NCBI GenBank assembly: GCA_002709695.1
Contig: PAQF01000086.1
Coordinates: 101,254 to 165,253, forward strand
Length of the DNA: 64,000 bases
Origin: Candidatus Poribacteria bacterium
Lineage (GTDB): Bacteria; Poribacteria; WGA-4E; UBA9662
Reading direction: 5' to 3'
Part shown: positions 45,840 to 55,055 of the stretch, one piece after another
Layout of the letters: each line of letters starts with the position of its first letter
Position numbering within the stretch: the stretch's first letter is position 1
Notes under the pieces: generated by a model
The model's input: the letters and a program-made list of their open reading frames with translations, nothing else
Database searches by the model: none
What the model was told of the DNA's origin: nothing
Made by a program: the position numbers and the translations under genes

Positions 45840-46761
45840 ATGGAAAGTTTACCTAGTTTTAACATGTATTACACAATTAGCTTTAGCAGGTTTCAATGAT
45901 TACGGTGTAGGAGCAAGACCTCTTGGGTTCGGAGGCGCTTTTGTGGCTCTTGCTGATGATGGAAATGCAGCAAGTTATAATGCTGCTGGACTTGGCTTTA
46001 TCGAAAAGTCCCAATTCAGCGTGACGCGTATGCAACGTTTCAGAGGGTTAGTCGACCACAATCAGGTTAGTGCTGTTGTACCGGCTGGGTCATTAGGTAC
46101 AATTGGTACAAGCATAGGTATTCTAGGTGAAAAAGGTGGAATTTATAAAGAACAGTTAATGGCTGTGTCTTATAGCAAGTCTGTGTTTCAGCGATTTTCG
46201 CTTGGAAGCAATTTACGATCTTTTACTACAAATTTTGACCGAGATCATGAATCAATACGGGAGAATCCATATTTTCAGGAGAGACAATCAGTGTCAGCTT
46301 TTTCAATGGATATTGGAGTGATGGCCAAACCTATAACAGGTCTGAGCGTTGGATTATCAATTGAAAACTTGCTTCCTGCGGATATCGCCATTTCTAGTGC
46401 TCAACAGGATATTGTGCCCAGAAACTTGCGAATTGGTTTTGGCTATAAACTTGATGGAATTACCAGTCTGATTCAGCAGGAATCTCTGCGTGGTTTGTTA
46501 GCTTCTGGGCAAGGACAAGTTGAGCTTGCTTTTCGCAATGGTAATTCACACTTGCGTATTGGGGCTGAAATTTGGGCTAGTGAATCAGTCGCTTTGCGTG
46601 CTGGATATGGTCTAAAGAGTGGTGTTAATAGTGTGACGACGATGGCACTAGGTACAAGCGTAAAATTTGCTATGGTACGATTAGATTATGTATTTCAGAT
46701 ATTGAGTAGTGATATGAAAAATAACGCGGTTCAACTTTATTCTCTTAATTTGATATTTTGA
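45832..46761 (+). CDS. PorV/UPF0164-like outer-membrane beta-barrel protein
   Basis: 309 residues with a signal peptide (about 1-19, ending ALAGF). GVGARPLGFGGAFVALADDG and ASYNAAGLGF are the hallmarks of the PorV/PorQ/UPF0164 group (FadL-like barrels). Alternating strands run to the end, and the last residue is Phe, typical of BamA-dependent barrels. PorV proteins act in type IX secretion as shuttles for cargo with C-terminal sorting domains. Such a domain occurs on the S8 protease at 53064-54887, and a FlgD-like C-terminus is on the next gene. The role in T9SS here is therefore plausible but not proven. Confidence 0.75.
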   Translation: MIKWKVYLVLTCITQLALAGFNDYGVGARPLGFGGAFVALADDGNAASYNAAGLGFIEKSQFSVTRMQRFRGLVDHNQVSAVVPAGSLGTIGTSIGILGEKGGIYKEQLMAVSYSKSVFQRFSLGSNLRSFTTNFDRDHESIRENPYFQERQSVSAFSMDIGVMAKPITGLSVGLSIENLLPADIAISSAQQDIVPRNLRIGFGYKLDGITSLIQQESLRGLLASGQGQVELAFRNGNSHLRIGAEIWASESVALRAGYGLKSGVNSVTTMALGTSVKFAMVRLDYVFQILSSDMKNNAVQLYSLNLIF

Positions 46762-46778
46762 GGTTTTAAATAAAAATA

Positions 46779-48191
46779 ATGCATATTCGACAAAGGCTAA
46801 CTATCGGTTTAATAGTGATACTAGTAATAATTGGTTGGAATTATGATGCTTCCGGCGCTGTGACCTCTTCTGGCGAAATTAATGTGGACGGGGATAGTCG
46901 TGGACGTGTACCCGCCAGTTCGAATGTCATCTTAGTACTTACGCTTGGTATAGATCGGTCATTGGCTGAACCTGGGGAAGAGATCAAGACTATCGAAATT
47001 AAGTTGCCTGTTGGCTTTTCTGTTTCAGTTAATGATGTGAGGTCGGTTACGCGAGATGGCCAACCAATAGCTCATAAAGTTCTGGTTCCTACGGGATTGC
47101 TTCAAATCGTGTTAACCAGAGAAGTAAGTGATTTTAGTAATTCTCTTTACGAAATTGTTTTTAAAAGTAGAACACCATCTATAACAAATCCCAGAGCAGA
47201 ATTCAAAATTCAACTCATGAATTTGAAAGGTCGCCCTATTGGAGAACATATAAAGTCTGGTAATATCGATGGCGAGCCGAATAACGATATGCTTAGTCTG
47301 CAGATTATACCGAATGTTCCACCCGCCACCGTAAAAGGCTTGAAGGTTAAAATAGATACTAATGGTGAGAATGATGTTCTGATTACTTGGCAACCTTCCC
47401 AGGATAGTGATGTTAGTGGTTATTTTATTTATCGTGATGGGAGTCGGATTAAAGATCAAAAGAATCGTGCAACTGCAAGTTTTGTGGACCTTAACGTGTT
47501 GCCTGGCGAGCATGGCTACGCTATGGAAGCTTATAAGACATCTCTTCTTCGATCTAGGTCAACCGCTGTAATTGTCGTCAATGTCGGTTTAGATACTGTT
47601 AATCCAGATCCCCCGAAGGCGCTGCAGATTCAGGATCTTGGAGGCATAGTTAATATAATGTGGCAATCTAGCAACACACCAGATGTTGAGAAATATCAGA
47701 TCTCCTTTGGTGCATCAACTGATAAGCTAAAACCATTAACAAATGGTGTAATCGAGGCTGAACCGGGTAAAAAAGATGATTATATATTTAGTTTGGAACA
47801 ACAATTGAAGGTGGGGAAATATGTCTATGCTGTGGAGGCGGTTGATGAAGTAGGAAATCACTCGACTCCTATTACCCAAGTCTTACGAATTTTAGGAGAA
47901 CCGTTCCCAGCAGTAATAACTCCTCTTTCAAATAATGAGAAGTTTAATCAGGTGACTTTTCCTATTCGGACTATCGAAGATGCTGAAGGAGAATTCATGG
48001 TTCTGATTTTTGATATTAACGGAATGCTAATTAAAAGGATACAGCCAGAAGATGTGGATCAGGACAATGAAAAAAATTTGAAATGGAAAGGCCGAAATGA
48101 AGATGGAGAAATTGTCGAAAGTGGCATCTATATCTATCAAGTTCAGATTGGCGAGAGTTATAAAAACGGCACTTTAATCGTTGCCAAATAG
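46779..48191 (+). CDS. Secreted FN3-domain protein with FlgD/T9SS-like C-terminal domain
   Basis: 470 residues with a signal peptide (about 1-27, IGLIVILVIIGWNYDASGA). Residues ~30-175 form a beta-sandwich domain (GIDRSLAEPGEEIKTIEIKL). Two fibronectin type III domains follow at about 180-275 (DVLITWQPSQDSDVSGYFIY) and 280-370 (IVNIMWQSSNTPDVEKYQIS). The last ~85 residues (LKWKGRNEDGEIVESGIYIY) match FlgD-Ig/gliding-type C-terminal domains used for surface sorting. It lies 17 nt after the PorV-like gene, so it may be a cargo or partner of that barrel. Confidence 0.7.
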   Translation: MHIRQRLTIGLIVILVIIGWNYDASGAVTSSGEINVDGDSRGRVPASSNVILVLTLGIDRSLAEPGEEIKTIEIKLPVGFSVSVNDVRSVTRDGQPIAHKVLVPTGLLQIVLTREVSDFSNSLYEIVFKSRTPSITNPRAEFKIQLMNLKGRPIGEHIKSGNIDGEPNNDMLSLQIIPNVPPATVKGLKVKIDTNGENDVLITWQPSQDSDVSGYFIYRDGSRIKDQKNRATASFVDLNVLPGEHGYAMEAYKTSLLRSRSTAVIVVNVGLDTVNPDPPKALQIQDLGGIVNIMWQSSNTPDVEKYQISFGASTDKLKPLTNGVIEAEPGKKDDYIFSLEQQLKVGKYVYAVEAVDEVGNHSTPITQVLRILGEPFPAVITPLSNNEKFNQVTFPIRTIEDAEGEFMVLIFDINGMLIKRIQPEDVDQDNEKNLKWKGRNEDGEIVESGIYIYQVQIGESYKNGTLIVAK

Positions 48192-48217
48192 CTGTTAATT
48201 TTAACAAGGATGTGCTG

Positions 48218-48910
48218 ATGCTGGAAATACAAGCACTAATCTTCGATTTCGGTGGGACGTTGGATGCTAATGGTATCCACTGGCGAGACCGATTCTTCCG
48301 CTTGATAAAAGGTGAATTTCCTGACCTTAGTTGGGATGTTTTTGAGGAAGCAGATCGGAATTCGATTGAGCAGTTTATCTCCAGTAAGCCAGTTCATTTG
48401 AGTTTGCAAGCGTCTGCTTATGAAATCATGAGCGGTATTGTAAAAAACCTAGGATTCAAACAAGAAATTATCAACCCGCTCGTTTCGGTTTTTTGTCGTG
48501 ATACATCTGTTTCACTAGAGCAAAATCGTGAATGGTTAGCCACGCTTGGTGACCAATTTCAACTTGGTGTTATCAGCAATAACTTCGGTAACACGCAGGG
48601 CTGGTGTGATGAATGTGGTTTGAGTCCACTGCTTGATGTTGTCGTCGATTCAACAGTGGTTGGAGTTTCCAAACCCGATTCTAGGATTTTCCAGATTGCG
48701 CTATCCGAATTGGATATCCATCCTGAGCAAGCAATATATGTTGGTGATACTTTCCTTGATGACGTTGTTGGGTCTAAACGAGCTGGAATGTTTTCTGCTT
48801 GGTTGGTTGGTCAGGAGGAAAAGGAATGTTCAGATCTATCGCTGGTGGACTTTCAATTGTCTCAACTCCGCGATTTAGAAAAATTCTTGCGATTCTCTTC
48901 AGGAAGTTAG
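48218..48910 (+). CDS. HAD-superfamily hydrolase
   Basis: 230 residues from ATG 48218, with AAGGA 7 nt upstream; a GTG six bases earlier is possible. HAD motifs: I, FDFGGTLD; II, GVISNN; III, SKPDSRIF; IV, YVGDTFLDDVVGSKRAG. The cap is helical, as in subfamily I phosphatases and dehalogenases. The nucleophile block has GGTLD instead of DGTLD, so the second Asp of DxD is replaced by Gly. That is commoner in haloacid-dehalogenase-like or atypical members, and the phosphatase activity is therefore uncertain. It is the last gene of the glycerate kinase operon. Confidence 0.8.
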   Translation: MLEIQALIFDFGGTLDANGIHWRDRFFRLIKGEFPDLSWDVFEEADRNSIEQFISSKPVHLSLQASAYEIMSGIVKNLGFKQEIINPLVSVFCRDTSVSLEQNREWLATLGDQFQLGVISNNFGNTQGWCDECGLSPLLDVVVDSTVVGVSKPDSRIFQIALSELDIHPEQAIYVGDTFLDDVVGSKRAGMFSAWLVGQEEKECSDLSLVDFQLSQLRDLEKFLRFSSGS

Positions 48911-48931
48911 GATGGAGATCACACGCATCGA

Positions 48932-48966
48932 ATGGTGTTCGATTCAGAAGTTGAACCGAACACCAT
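48932..48966. terminator. Strong hairpin between convergent genes
   Basis: ATGGTGTTCG (48932-48941) pairs perfectly with CGAACACCAT (48957-48966), and the 15-nt interior can add TTCA/TGAA pairing around GAAGT. There is no T-tract, so it is a probable bidirectional 3'-end hairpin rather than a classical intrinsic terminator. It lies between the HAD and transketolase genes. Confidence 0.45.
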
Positions 48967-49075
48967 ATGGCCCAACCCCGAAACGAGTTCAAAACCCATC
49001 ACAGGAACTCAAAAAATAATCGAGATGACCACTTTAGCTCGAAATTCAGATGCTAAGCATTAAGCTAAAATCACT

Positions 49076-50917
49076 TTAAATTGTTTTTAGGGCTTTGACT
49101 GTTTGGACAATATGGTTCGCATTAATTCCGTATGTTTCTAGTAGTTCTTCCTGTTTGCCAGAACGTGGAATTCCGTTGACAGCTAATTTGTGAACGTTGA
49201 TGTCTTTCGAACCAACCTCGCTTAACACTGCTTCACCGATACCACCTTCTGGGTAATGGTCTTCTACGGTAATAATTGTTCCGTTCGTTTCTTGAGCAGC
49301 ATTCACTAAGGTTGTAGTATCAACAGGCTTGACAGAATAAAGATCAATTACGCGTATCGAGATGCCTTCCATCTTTAGTTCGTCGTATGCTTTCAGTGCT
49401 TCGTGGAGGGTGATGCCTGCGGCAACAACGGTGACTTTATCCTCAGTACTTGAACGAATGACTTTACTACCCCCAATTGGGAATTGCTCACTATTTTTGT
49501 ATATGACCTTCGTATTAGGACGAGATGTTCTGATAAAAACAATTCCTTCGTATGCCGCTGCTTCCGCAACTAGCCGTTCCGCTGCCACTGCGTCACTGGG
49601 ATAAAGCACCGCAGCGTTAGGGATCGATCGGAACATTGAGAGGTCTTCCAAGCCCATTTGTGAGGGCCCGTCTTCACCAATTGAAATCCCACAATGAGAA
49701 CCAACATACTTAATGTTTGCTTGTGAGATCGCGGACATTCTAATGTGGTCGTAGGCCCGGCTAAAGAATGCCGAAAAAGTCGACACGAATGGTATTTTAC
49801 CCCGTTTTGATAAACCAATTCCAGCACCAACAAGATTCTGTTCTGCGATGAACATTTCAAAGTAACGATCAGAATGATTCGTGATTAATTCCTGAGCGTA
49901 AGTTGAGTTTTTAGTATCACCATCAAGTGCAACCACAAGAGAATTAGCATCACCAAGCTTAGCTAGTGCAGTTCCATAGCCACTTCTAGTTGCAACTTCT
50001 TCACCAATTTGGTAATTGGGTTCTATCATTTTGCTAATTTCCGGTGTGGGGAGTGAGACTGTTGAAGGCATAGCAATTTTAGGCTTGCTTTGTGTACTTA
50101 GTGACCCAAGTTCTTCTAATGCTTTATCTAGCTGGTCTCCAGTGATTGCTTTGCCGTGCCAGCCATCAGCATCTTCGAGAAAGGATACTCCTTTTCCTTT
50201 AAAAGTTTTAGCAACAATCATAGTTGGTTGGTCTGTACTTGCTACTGCATGATTGATAGCCGAGAGTACCTCTTCGATATTATGTCCATCGATTCCAATT
50301 GCCTTCCAGCCGAACGACTCAAACCGTCGACAATAAGAATCAATGTCGGAACCATACATGGTACGTTGGCTTTGACCAATTCCATTAACATCAACAATAC
50401 CAATTAGGTTATTAAGTTTATAGTGCGAAGCAAGCGCAACAGCCTCCCAAACACTACCTTCTGCGGTTTCTCCATCCCCTAACAATACATAAACACGATA
50501 ATCTGTTTTGTCGAGATACTTTGCGTTAATTGCCATCCCAACACCAACCGACAAACCTTGTCCCAAAGAGCCCGTTGCAACATCGATCCAGTCAAGTCGA
50601 GGCGTGGGGTGGCCTTCAAGGTCACTGTCAATTTTTCGCAAATCGAGCAGGTCTTCTCTCGAAACGATACCTAATTCTGCCCAAGCCCCATACAAAATTG
50701 GAGCTGCGTGACCTTTTGACAAGATGAATCGATCATTATTTGGGTTGTTTGGATCTTCTGGGTCATAGCGCATAGCATTGAAAAAGAGAGTTGAAATTAT
50801 CTCCGCGCAAGACATACACGTAGTCGGATGCCCTGAACTAGATGCAGCCGTTGATTTGATCGAATGAATACGTAAATCATTCGCTTTTCGTTCCAATATT
50901 TCTATTAAGTCTGTCAT
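49076..50917 (-). CDS. tkt: Transketolase
   Basis: 613 residues, full length and single-chain. The thiamine-diphosphate motif is GDGETAEGSVWEAVALAS with N in VDVNGIGQS. SKGHAAPILYGAW and the second-domain catalytic Glu in FIAEQNLVGAGIG are present. The length is nearer the ~610-residue mammalian/archaeal-type enzyme than the ~660-residue plant/E. coli form. It moves two-carbon units in the non-oxidative pentose phosphate pathway. It follows the threonine aldolase gene by 27 nt on the same strand and is probably co-transcribed. Confidence 0.9.
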   Translation of the reverse strand: MTDLIEILERKANDLRIHSIKSTAASSSGHPTTCMSCAEIISTLFFNAMRYDPEDPNNPNNDRFILSKGHAAPILYGAWAELGIVSREDLLDLRKIDSDLEGHPTPRLDWIDVATGSLGQGLSVGVGMAINAKYLDKTDYRVYVLLGDGETAEGSVWEAVALASHYKLNNLIGIVDVNGIGQSQRTMYGSDIDSYCRRFESFGWKAIGIDGHNIEEVLSAINHAVASTDQPTMIVAKTFKGKGVSFLEDADGWHGKAITGDQLDKALEELGSLSTQSKPKIAMPSTVSLPTPEISKMIEPNYQIGEEVATRSGYGTALAKLGDANSLVVALDGDTKNSTYAQELITNHSDRYFEMFIAEQNLVGAGIGLSKRGKIPFVSTFSAFFSRAYDHIRMSAISQANIKYVGSHCGISIGEDGPSQMGLEDLSMFRSIPNAAVLYPSDAVAAERLVAEAAAYEGIVFIRTSRPNTKVIYKNSEQFPIGGSKVIRSSTEDKVTVVAAGITLHEALKAYDELKMEGISIRVIDLYSVKPVDTTTLVNAAQETNGTIITVEDHYPEGGIGEAVLSEVGSKDINVHKLAVNGIPRSGKQEELLETYGINANHIVQTVKALKTI

Positions 50918-50944
50918 ATTTTATCCTGAGGTTCTTGCTTTTTA

Positions 50945-51994
50945 TTAGTTTATGATTGATCGAATGAGTTTGACCAAAATATCTGCAGCATATTCGATGT
51001 TTTCACGATTGACATCGCAATTTGTAACAAGCCGAATGTGATCCTGATCCAAGTAAGAGATTCGAATGTCATGCTCCCTAGCAATCCTGACGAATTCTGG
51101 AGCAGTCATACCAATCTTTTGGACATTAACCACGACCATGTTTGTATCAAAATCTGTCTGGTCAAGTTCAAGACTGTCGATTTCTGCTAGCTCTTTAGCT
51201 AAATATTGCGCGTTTTCATGATCCTCAACAAGACGATCGGTCATTTCTGTTAAAGCGATGATTCCTGCCGCTGCAATAACACCGGATTGACGCATTCCAC
51301 CACCAAGTCTTCGGCGCACCTGAATTGCGTTTTCAATAAAATCACTAGAACCAACTAATAATGATCCAACGGGTGCTGACAAACCTTTGGATAAACAAAA
51401 TGATACAGAATCGGCACAATCGGCGATATCTTTGACTTGCGTGCCTAATGCGTGTGCGGCATTAAAGATTCGCGCACCATCAAGATGAACTGGCACTTCA
51501 TATTGAATTGCAACCGACTGCATATCCCTCATTTGTTCAAGTGGAACAGCCCTTCCTCCACGTCGATTATGGGTGTTTTCTAAACAGATGAGACCTATTT
51601 TTGGAAAACGAATTGGGTCACGTTGAAGATAGAATTCAACCTGATCTGGATTTGGACAGCCATCATCACTATTAATGGTAATAGGCATAACGCCGCCTAG
51701 CGCAGAAATCGCACCACATTCATAATAATAGATATGAGCTTCTGAATCGAGAATTATTGTGTTTCCAGCATTGGTGTGTGTCAGAACAGCAACGTTGTTA
51801 CCCATTGTTCCGGTAGGTACAAAGAGAGCTGCTTGCTTGCCGAGCAACTGAGCGGCAAGGGATTGCAAGCGGTTTACGGTAGGGTCCTCACCTGCGCAGT
51901 CATCACCAACTTCGGCATACATCATGGCTTCGCGCATCTTCAAAGTCGGTTGGGTAACTGTATCACTTCTCAGATCAATACATCTTTTTGGCAT
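50945..51994 (-). CDS. ltaE: Low-specificity L-threonine aldolase
   Basis: 349 residues. N-terminal IDLRSDTVTQPTLKMREAM is diagnostic. The PLP lysine lies in SFCLSKGLSAPVGSLLVG, and the substrate loop is LENTHNRRGGRAVP. The enzyme cleaves threonine or allo-threonine to glycine and acetaldehyde, and also acts on other beta-hydroxy amino acids. It ends 27 nt before transketolase and begins 17 nt after the TPR gene. Confidence 0.9.
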   Translation of the reverse strand: MPKRCIDLRSDTVTQPTLKMREAMMYAEVGDDCAGEDPTVNRLQSLAAQLLGKQAALFVPTGTMGNNVAVLTHTNAGNTIILDSEAHIYYYECGAISALGGVMPITINSDDGCPNPDQVEFYLQRDPIRFPKIGLICLENTHNRRGGRAVPLEQMRDMQSVAIQYEVPVHLDGARIFNAAHALGTQVKDIADCADSVSFCLSKGLSAPVGSLLVGSSDFIENAIQVRRRLGGGMRQSGVIAAAGIIALTEMTDRLVEDHENAQYLAKELAEIDSLELDQTDFDTNMVVVNVQKIGMTAPEFVRIAREHDIRISYLDQDHIRLVTNCDVNRENIEYAADILVKLIRSIIN

Positions 51995-52011
51995 TCAGAT
52001 CGTGGTTCTTG

Positions 52012-52479
52012 TTACTTCAATTGATCGATTCGACGTTCTGCGGCAGTGGAAAGATAGTGCATCCTGCAATCTTCAATGATCTGTTTGAAAGATTCAATAG
52101 CTTGATCGAATTGCCCGAGCTTAATGTAGGATTCTCCCATCCAATAAGTCGATTTTGCTATGATGTCTGTATTCAAATCGTAGCCGTCATCAATTTCATC
52201 AGGATCTTCTGGGATTTCCTCCTCCACGATTAGGGAACTTTGATATTCAACTGCGGCCTGAAAGTTATTAATTGCTTCTGAATAATCAGAGTTTTCATAA
52301 TAGGCTTTAAAACCCAAGTATAAACTTAAGTTATCCCCTTCTGGAATTTCGAATTCATCTGTGTCATCTGCCTCTGGATCTTCAGTAGTATCCTCTTCTC
52401 CTATATCCTCAGGTGAATCTCCTGTTTCATTTTCACTTACATTATCTTCCACAATTTCACTTTGTTCTTCCATTACCAT
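52012..52479 (-). CDS. Small acidic protein with TPR motifs
   Basis: 155 residues. The first ~50 are extremely acidic (SEIVEDNVSENETGDSPEDI), without signal peptide. Residues ~52-150 hold two TPR-like helical pairs (LYLGFKAYYENSDYSEAINN, YWMGESYIKLGQFDQAIESF). It is probably a cytoplasmic protein-protein adaptor; the function is unknown. It sits in the operon between the 85-residue protein and threonine aldolase. Confidence 0.65.
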   Translation of the reverse strand: MVMEEQSEIVEDNVSENETGDSPEDIGEEDTTEDPEADDTDEFEIPEGDNLSLYLGFKAYYENSDYSEAINNFQAAVEYQSSLIVEEEIPEDPDEIDDGYDLNTDIIAKSTYWMGESYIKLGQFDQAIESFKQIIEDCRMHYLSTAAERRIDQLK

Positions 52480-52531
52480 AATCTTCCACTGTAAACGTTA
52501 CTTAATTTTAATTTTTTCAACCTTTTAGATC

Positions 52532-52789
52532 TTAAGCTAATTTATCAACAAGCAGCATTCCACCACTCAGCTCCCCTCGAGCATTCGTTTCAAGGTTTCT
52601 CATAGTGTCATTTGCCTTAGGTAGAACCCTAACTTGCGCTACGCGATTATGTCGTACTATTTCACTTTTCTGATTTTTAATATGATGAACAGCTCGATTG
52701 ATCGGGTCCTGTTGCCCTTGGCCTCGGATATTCTCCCTGATGCCGACACCAATGGGATTTCCTGACGATAGTGGTTTTGCAAAAGCCAT
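52532..52789 (-). CDS. Small basic hypothetical protein
   Basis: 85 residues (MAFAKPLSSGNPIGVGIREN at the start), no membrane span and no recognised family. It is rich in Asn, Arg, Gln and Val and likely partly disordered. AGAGG lies 9 nt before the ATG, and a promoter with -35 TTGTGT and -10 TATACT precedes it, so it appears to head the operon leading through the TPR protein to threonine aldolase and transketolase. Confidence 0.55.
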   Translation of the reverse strand: MAFAKPLSSGNPIGVGIRENIRGQGQQDPINRAVHHIKNQKSEIVRHNRVAQVRVLPKANDTMRNLETNARGELSGGMLLVDKLA

Positions 52790-52811
52790 ATCAATATACC
52801 TCTGAGATGTA

Positions 52812-52840
52812 AGTATAACAGAGATTAGTTAGAGACACAA
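52812..52840 (-). promoter_or_regulatory. Promoter of the small protein-TPR-ltaE-tkt operon
   Basis: On the minus strand: -35 TTGTGT (52835-52840), 17-nt spacer, -10 TATACT (52812-52817). The predicted start near 52805 gives a leader of about 16 nt containing AGAGG. Confidence 0.45.
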
Positions 52841-53063
52841 GTGTATAAAATAGTGTACATGCAGAGTGAACAAAAACATAATTTTTGAGACAGCAAACAC
52901 GTGTCGGAAACCCATTTATACTGTAAATACTGGAAAAAACTAACTTGGCACTAATTGTGCTACTAACTCTGTTGACAGAACACGAAGCAGTGTTTTGATA
53001 ATAATCAGAGGATGAGATATACCGAACTTATGGGGGTAGGTAGAAAGTATATCTTGTCCTTTG

Positions 53064-54887
53064 TCATTTTAGTACAGTGAGTTGGCTAATTTGAGTGGGT
53101 TGCCCTAAAACCTGCAATACGCAAAAGTATATTCCGCTTACTACATCTTCCCCCAAGTAATTTTGACCGTTCCAGTATATTGCTTGTTGCCTAGAAGTAT
53201 AGCTGCCGGGTTCAAGATGCCCAAGATGAATAGTTTGAATTAGACTTCCGCTAGAACTATAGATGCTCAACCTGATTTCGCCCTCAACTCCAAGTCGAAA
53301 AGGTATCCATGTTTCCGCATTGAAGGGATTTGGGAAGTTTTGGTGTAATTCGAGATTCGTTTTTAGTTTTCCCCACGTAACAGTTTTAAGGTTTTCTGGA
53401 GGTTGTATTGAAATTGGGTCTGGCATATCTCCAGTATGTCCGAATTGATCAAATAGCACTTCAAACGCTGATTTTGCTTGGATCAGTCCATACCCATAAC
53501 TATTGTTTGGGTTATTCGCATTTTTAGCGGTAGCTCGGAGTACGTTGATAATCTGATCTGTTGTTGCTCTTGGAAATGCTTGTAGTAACAAAGAGATTGC
53601 TCCCGTTGCAACTGCACATGAAAGAGAAGTCCCTCGATTATCGCTTGAAAAACCGGATTTTGTGTTTGGAATAATGCTCGTGACCTGATTTCCTAATGCC
53701 ACAAAATCAGGTTTGATACGTCCATCATAGGTTGGCCCCTTGGAACTAAACCACGAAACTGATTGATTTCGATTGACTGCACCAATAGCTAGCACTTTGA
53801 AACCATCAGCGGGAACTGTAATTCGTTCACCTAGCACGGTTCCTTGATTTCCAGCTGCAACAATCATCAAAACGCCTTTTTCTATAACTAAATCTGCAAC
53901 AATTGTAAGCTTTGAAGTCTGGCCATCTAGATCACGGAAATTATACCAATCTGAGTAACCAAGGGAACAGTTTATTAAGTCAACCCCCTTTTCCTCAAGC
54001 CATTCGATTCCTTCAATACACCAGTCTTCTTCGATAATACGTTCGAATTCTTGTCCATTCTCCGAAACCTTTTCAGTTTTAGCTAACAGAAAACTTGCTT
54101 GATATGCTAATCCAATCAGTTTTTCCGGAGCCAAACCTGCTAGAATTCCGAGAACAATTGATCCATGTTCATCTTGTTTTGGGTCATCTTGATCAATTTG
54201 ATCTGAAGTGTCCTTGTCACCATTGACAAAATCATATTGGTCGATGACATCTGTATGTGTTATTGCTGTATGTTTTAAGTTGAAGCCTGTGTCTAACAAT
54301 CCAATAATAATTTCTGCACCAAAAAATCCTTTTTGATGCAGAAAATTAGCTTGAACTTGTGTGACTTGCGTTTCACTATCACCGTAGGATTGATTGATGG
54401 GCGGCGCCGCTGAAATTTGTGACATCGTCTCTACATGAAGTTTCGTCGTATGTGTCAAAATTGGTGTGATTGAGTGTACAAACGGCAGTTTCTCTATTTG
54501 CATAATTTGCTGTAAGCTGGCTTCTAATCCGATTGCATTAAACCAACGACTCTGACTTCTCAGGTGACCACCAATTTGAAGAACTTGATCAATATAACTA
54601 GAGTTAACAGAAAGGTCGGTAAAGTTAGCTTTCCAACGTCCAGTTCGAATTAATCTACGATATTTGACACGTCTTAGCATTCTTTTTTGGTATAGATCTA
54701 TTGCGCTTTTCAGTTCCTCTTTTGTTGAATAGCCTTTGTCTGTAAAGTGTATCCAAACCTTTAGGATTCGATTGGTAGAAGTCTCCGATATGGATTGAAA
54801 GGTAACCTTTGGAGAAATGATTGTTTCCGCTTTGACGACGGCTGATAGGAGAAAAACTGCTAAGATTAAACAGCTCTGTTTATGCAT
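53064..54887 (-). CDS. Secreted subtilisin-family (S8) protease with T9SS-type sorting domain
   Basis: 607 residues with signal peptide MHKQSCLILAVFLLSAVVKA. Residues ~40-150 form an inhibitor-like propeptide. The catalytic residues are D199 (IIIGLLDTGF), H241 (DEHGSIVLG), N347 (AAGNQG) and S421 (GTSLSCAVATG). The last ~95 residues (LHQNFPNPFNAETWIPFRLG and GIYFCVLQ) are a type-A C-terminal sorting domain, as used by type IX secretion; the NPFNAETWIP variant is typical of Poribacteria-like genomes. The mature protease should therefore be exported across the outer membrane or bound to the surface. It is monocistronic. Confidence 0.88.
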   Translation of the reverse strand: MHKQSCLILAVFLLSAVVKAETIISPKVTFQSISETSTNRILKVWIHFTDKGYSTKEELKSAIDLYQKRMLRRVKYRRLIRTGRWKANFTDLSVNSSYIDQVLQIGGHLRSQSRWFNAIGLEASLQQIMQIEKLPFVHSITPILTHTTKLHVETMSQISAAPPINQSYGDSETQVTQVQANFLHQKGFFGAEIIIGLLDTGFNLKHTAITHTDVIDQYDFVNGDKDTSDQIDQDDPKQDEHGSIVLGILAGLAPEKLIGLAYQASFLLAKTEKVSENGQEFERIIEEDWCIEGIEWLEEKGVDLINCSLGYSDWYNFRDLDGQTSKLTIVADLVIEKGVLMIVAAGNQGTVLGERITVPADGFKVLAIGAVNRNQSVSWFSSKGPTYDGRIKPDFVALGNQVTSIIPNTKSGFSSDNRGTSLSCAVATGAISLLLQAFPRATTDQIINVLRATAKNANNPNNSYGYGLIQAKSAFEVLFDQFGHTGDMPDPISIQPPENLKTVTWGKLKTNLELHQNFPNPFNAETWIPFRLGVEGEIRLSIYSSSGSLIQTIHLGHLEPGSYTSRQQAIYWNGQNYLGEDVVSGIYFCVLQVLGQPTQISQLTVLK

Positions 54888-54981
54888 AGATATTTAAATT
54901 AGTTTTGTTACTATCTTTAATATGACTTATGGGCAATGAAGGCCAGTTTCCTCGAAAAGAAGTTCTACCAATCAAGTTTAT

Positions 54982-54999
54982 GCGGCTCCAGAGAGCCGC
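54982..54999. terminator. GC-rich hairpin downstream of symporter gene
   Basis: GCGGCTC-CAGA-GAGCCGC is a perfect 7-bp stem with a 4-nt loop, 57 nt after the symporter stop on the minus strand. No clear T-tract follows; it is probably a transcript 3'-end hairpin. Confidence 0.45.
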
Positions 55000-55055
55000 C
55001 AAGATTAAAGGATCACAAATGATAAAAAAACAAATGACATTGAGTTGGCTTTTCA

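Noticed and set aside
53010..53080. Short plus-strand ORF MRYTELMGVGRKYILSF behind a TTGACA box (52973 region)
   Set aside because: 22 codons only, AGAGG abuts the ATG without spacing, the -10 box is poorly placed, and it runs into the antisense end of the S8 protease gene.
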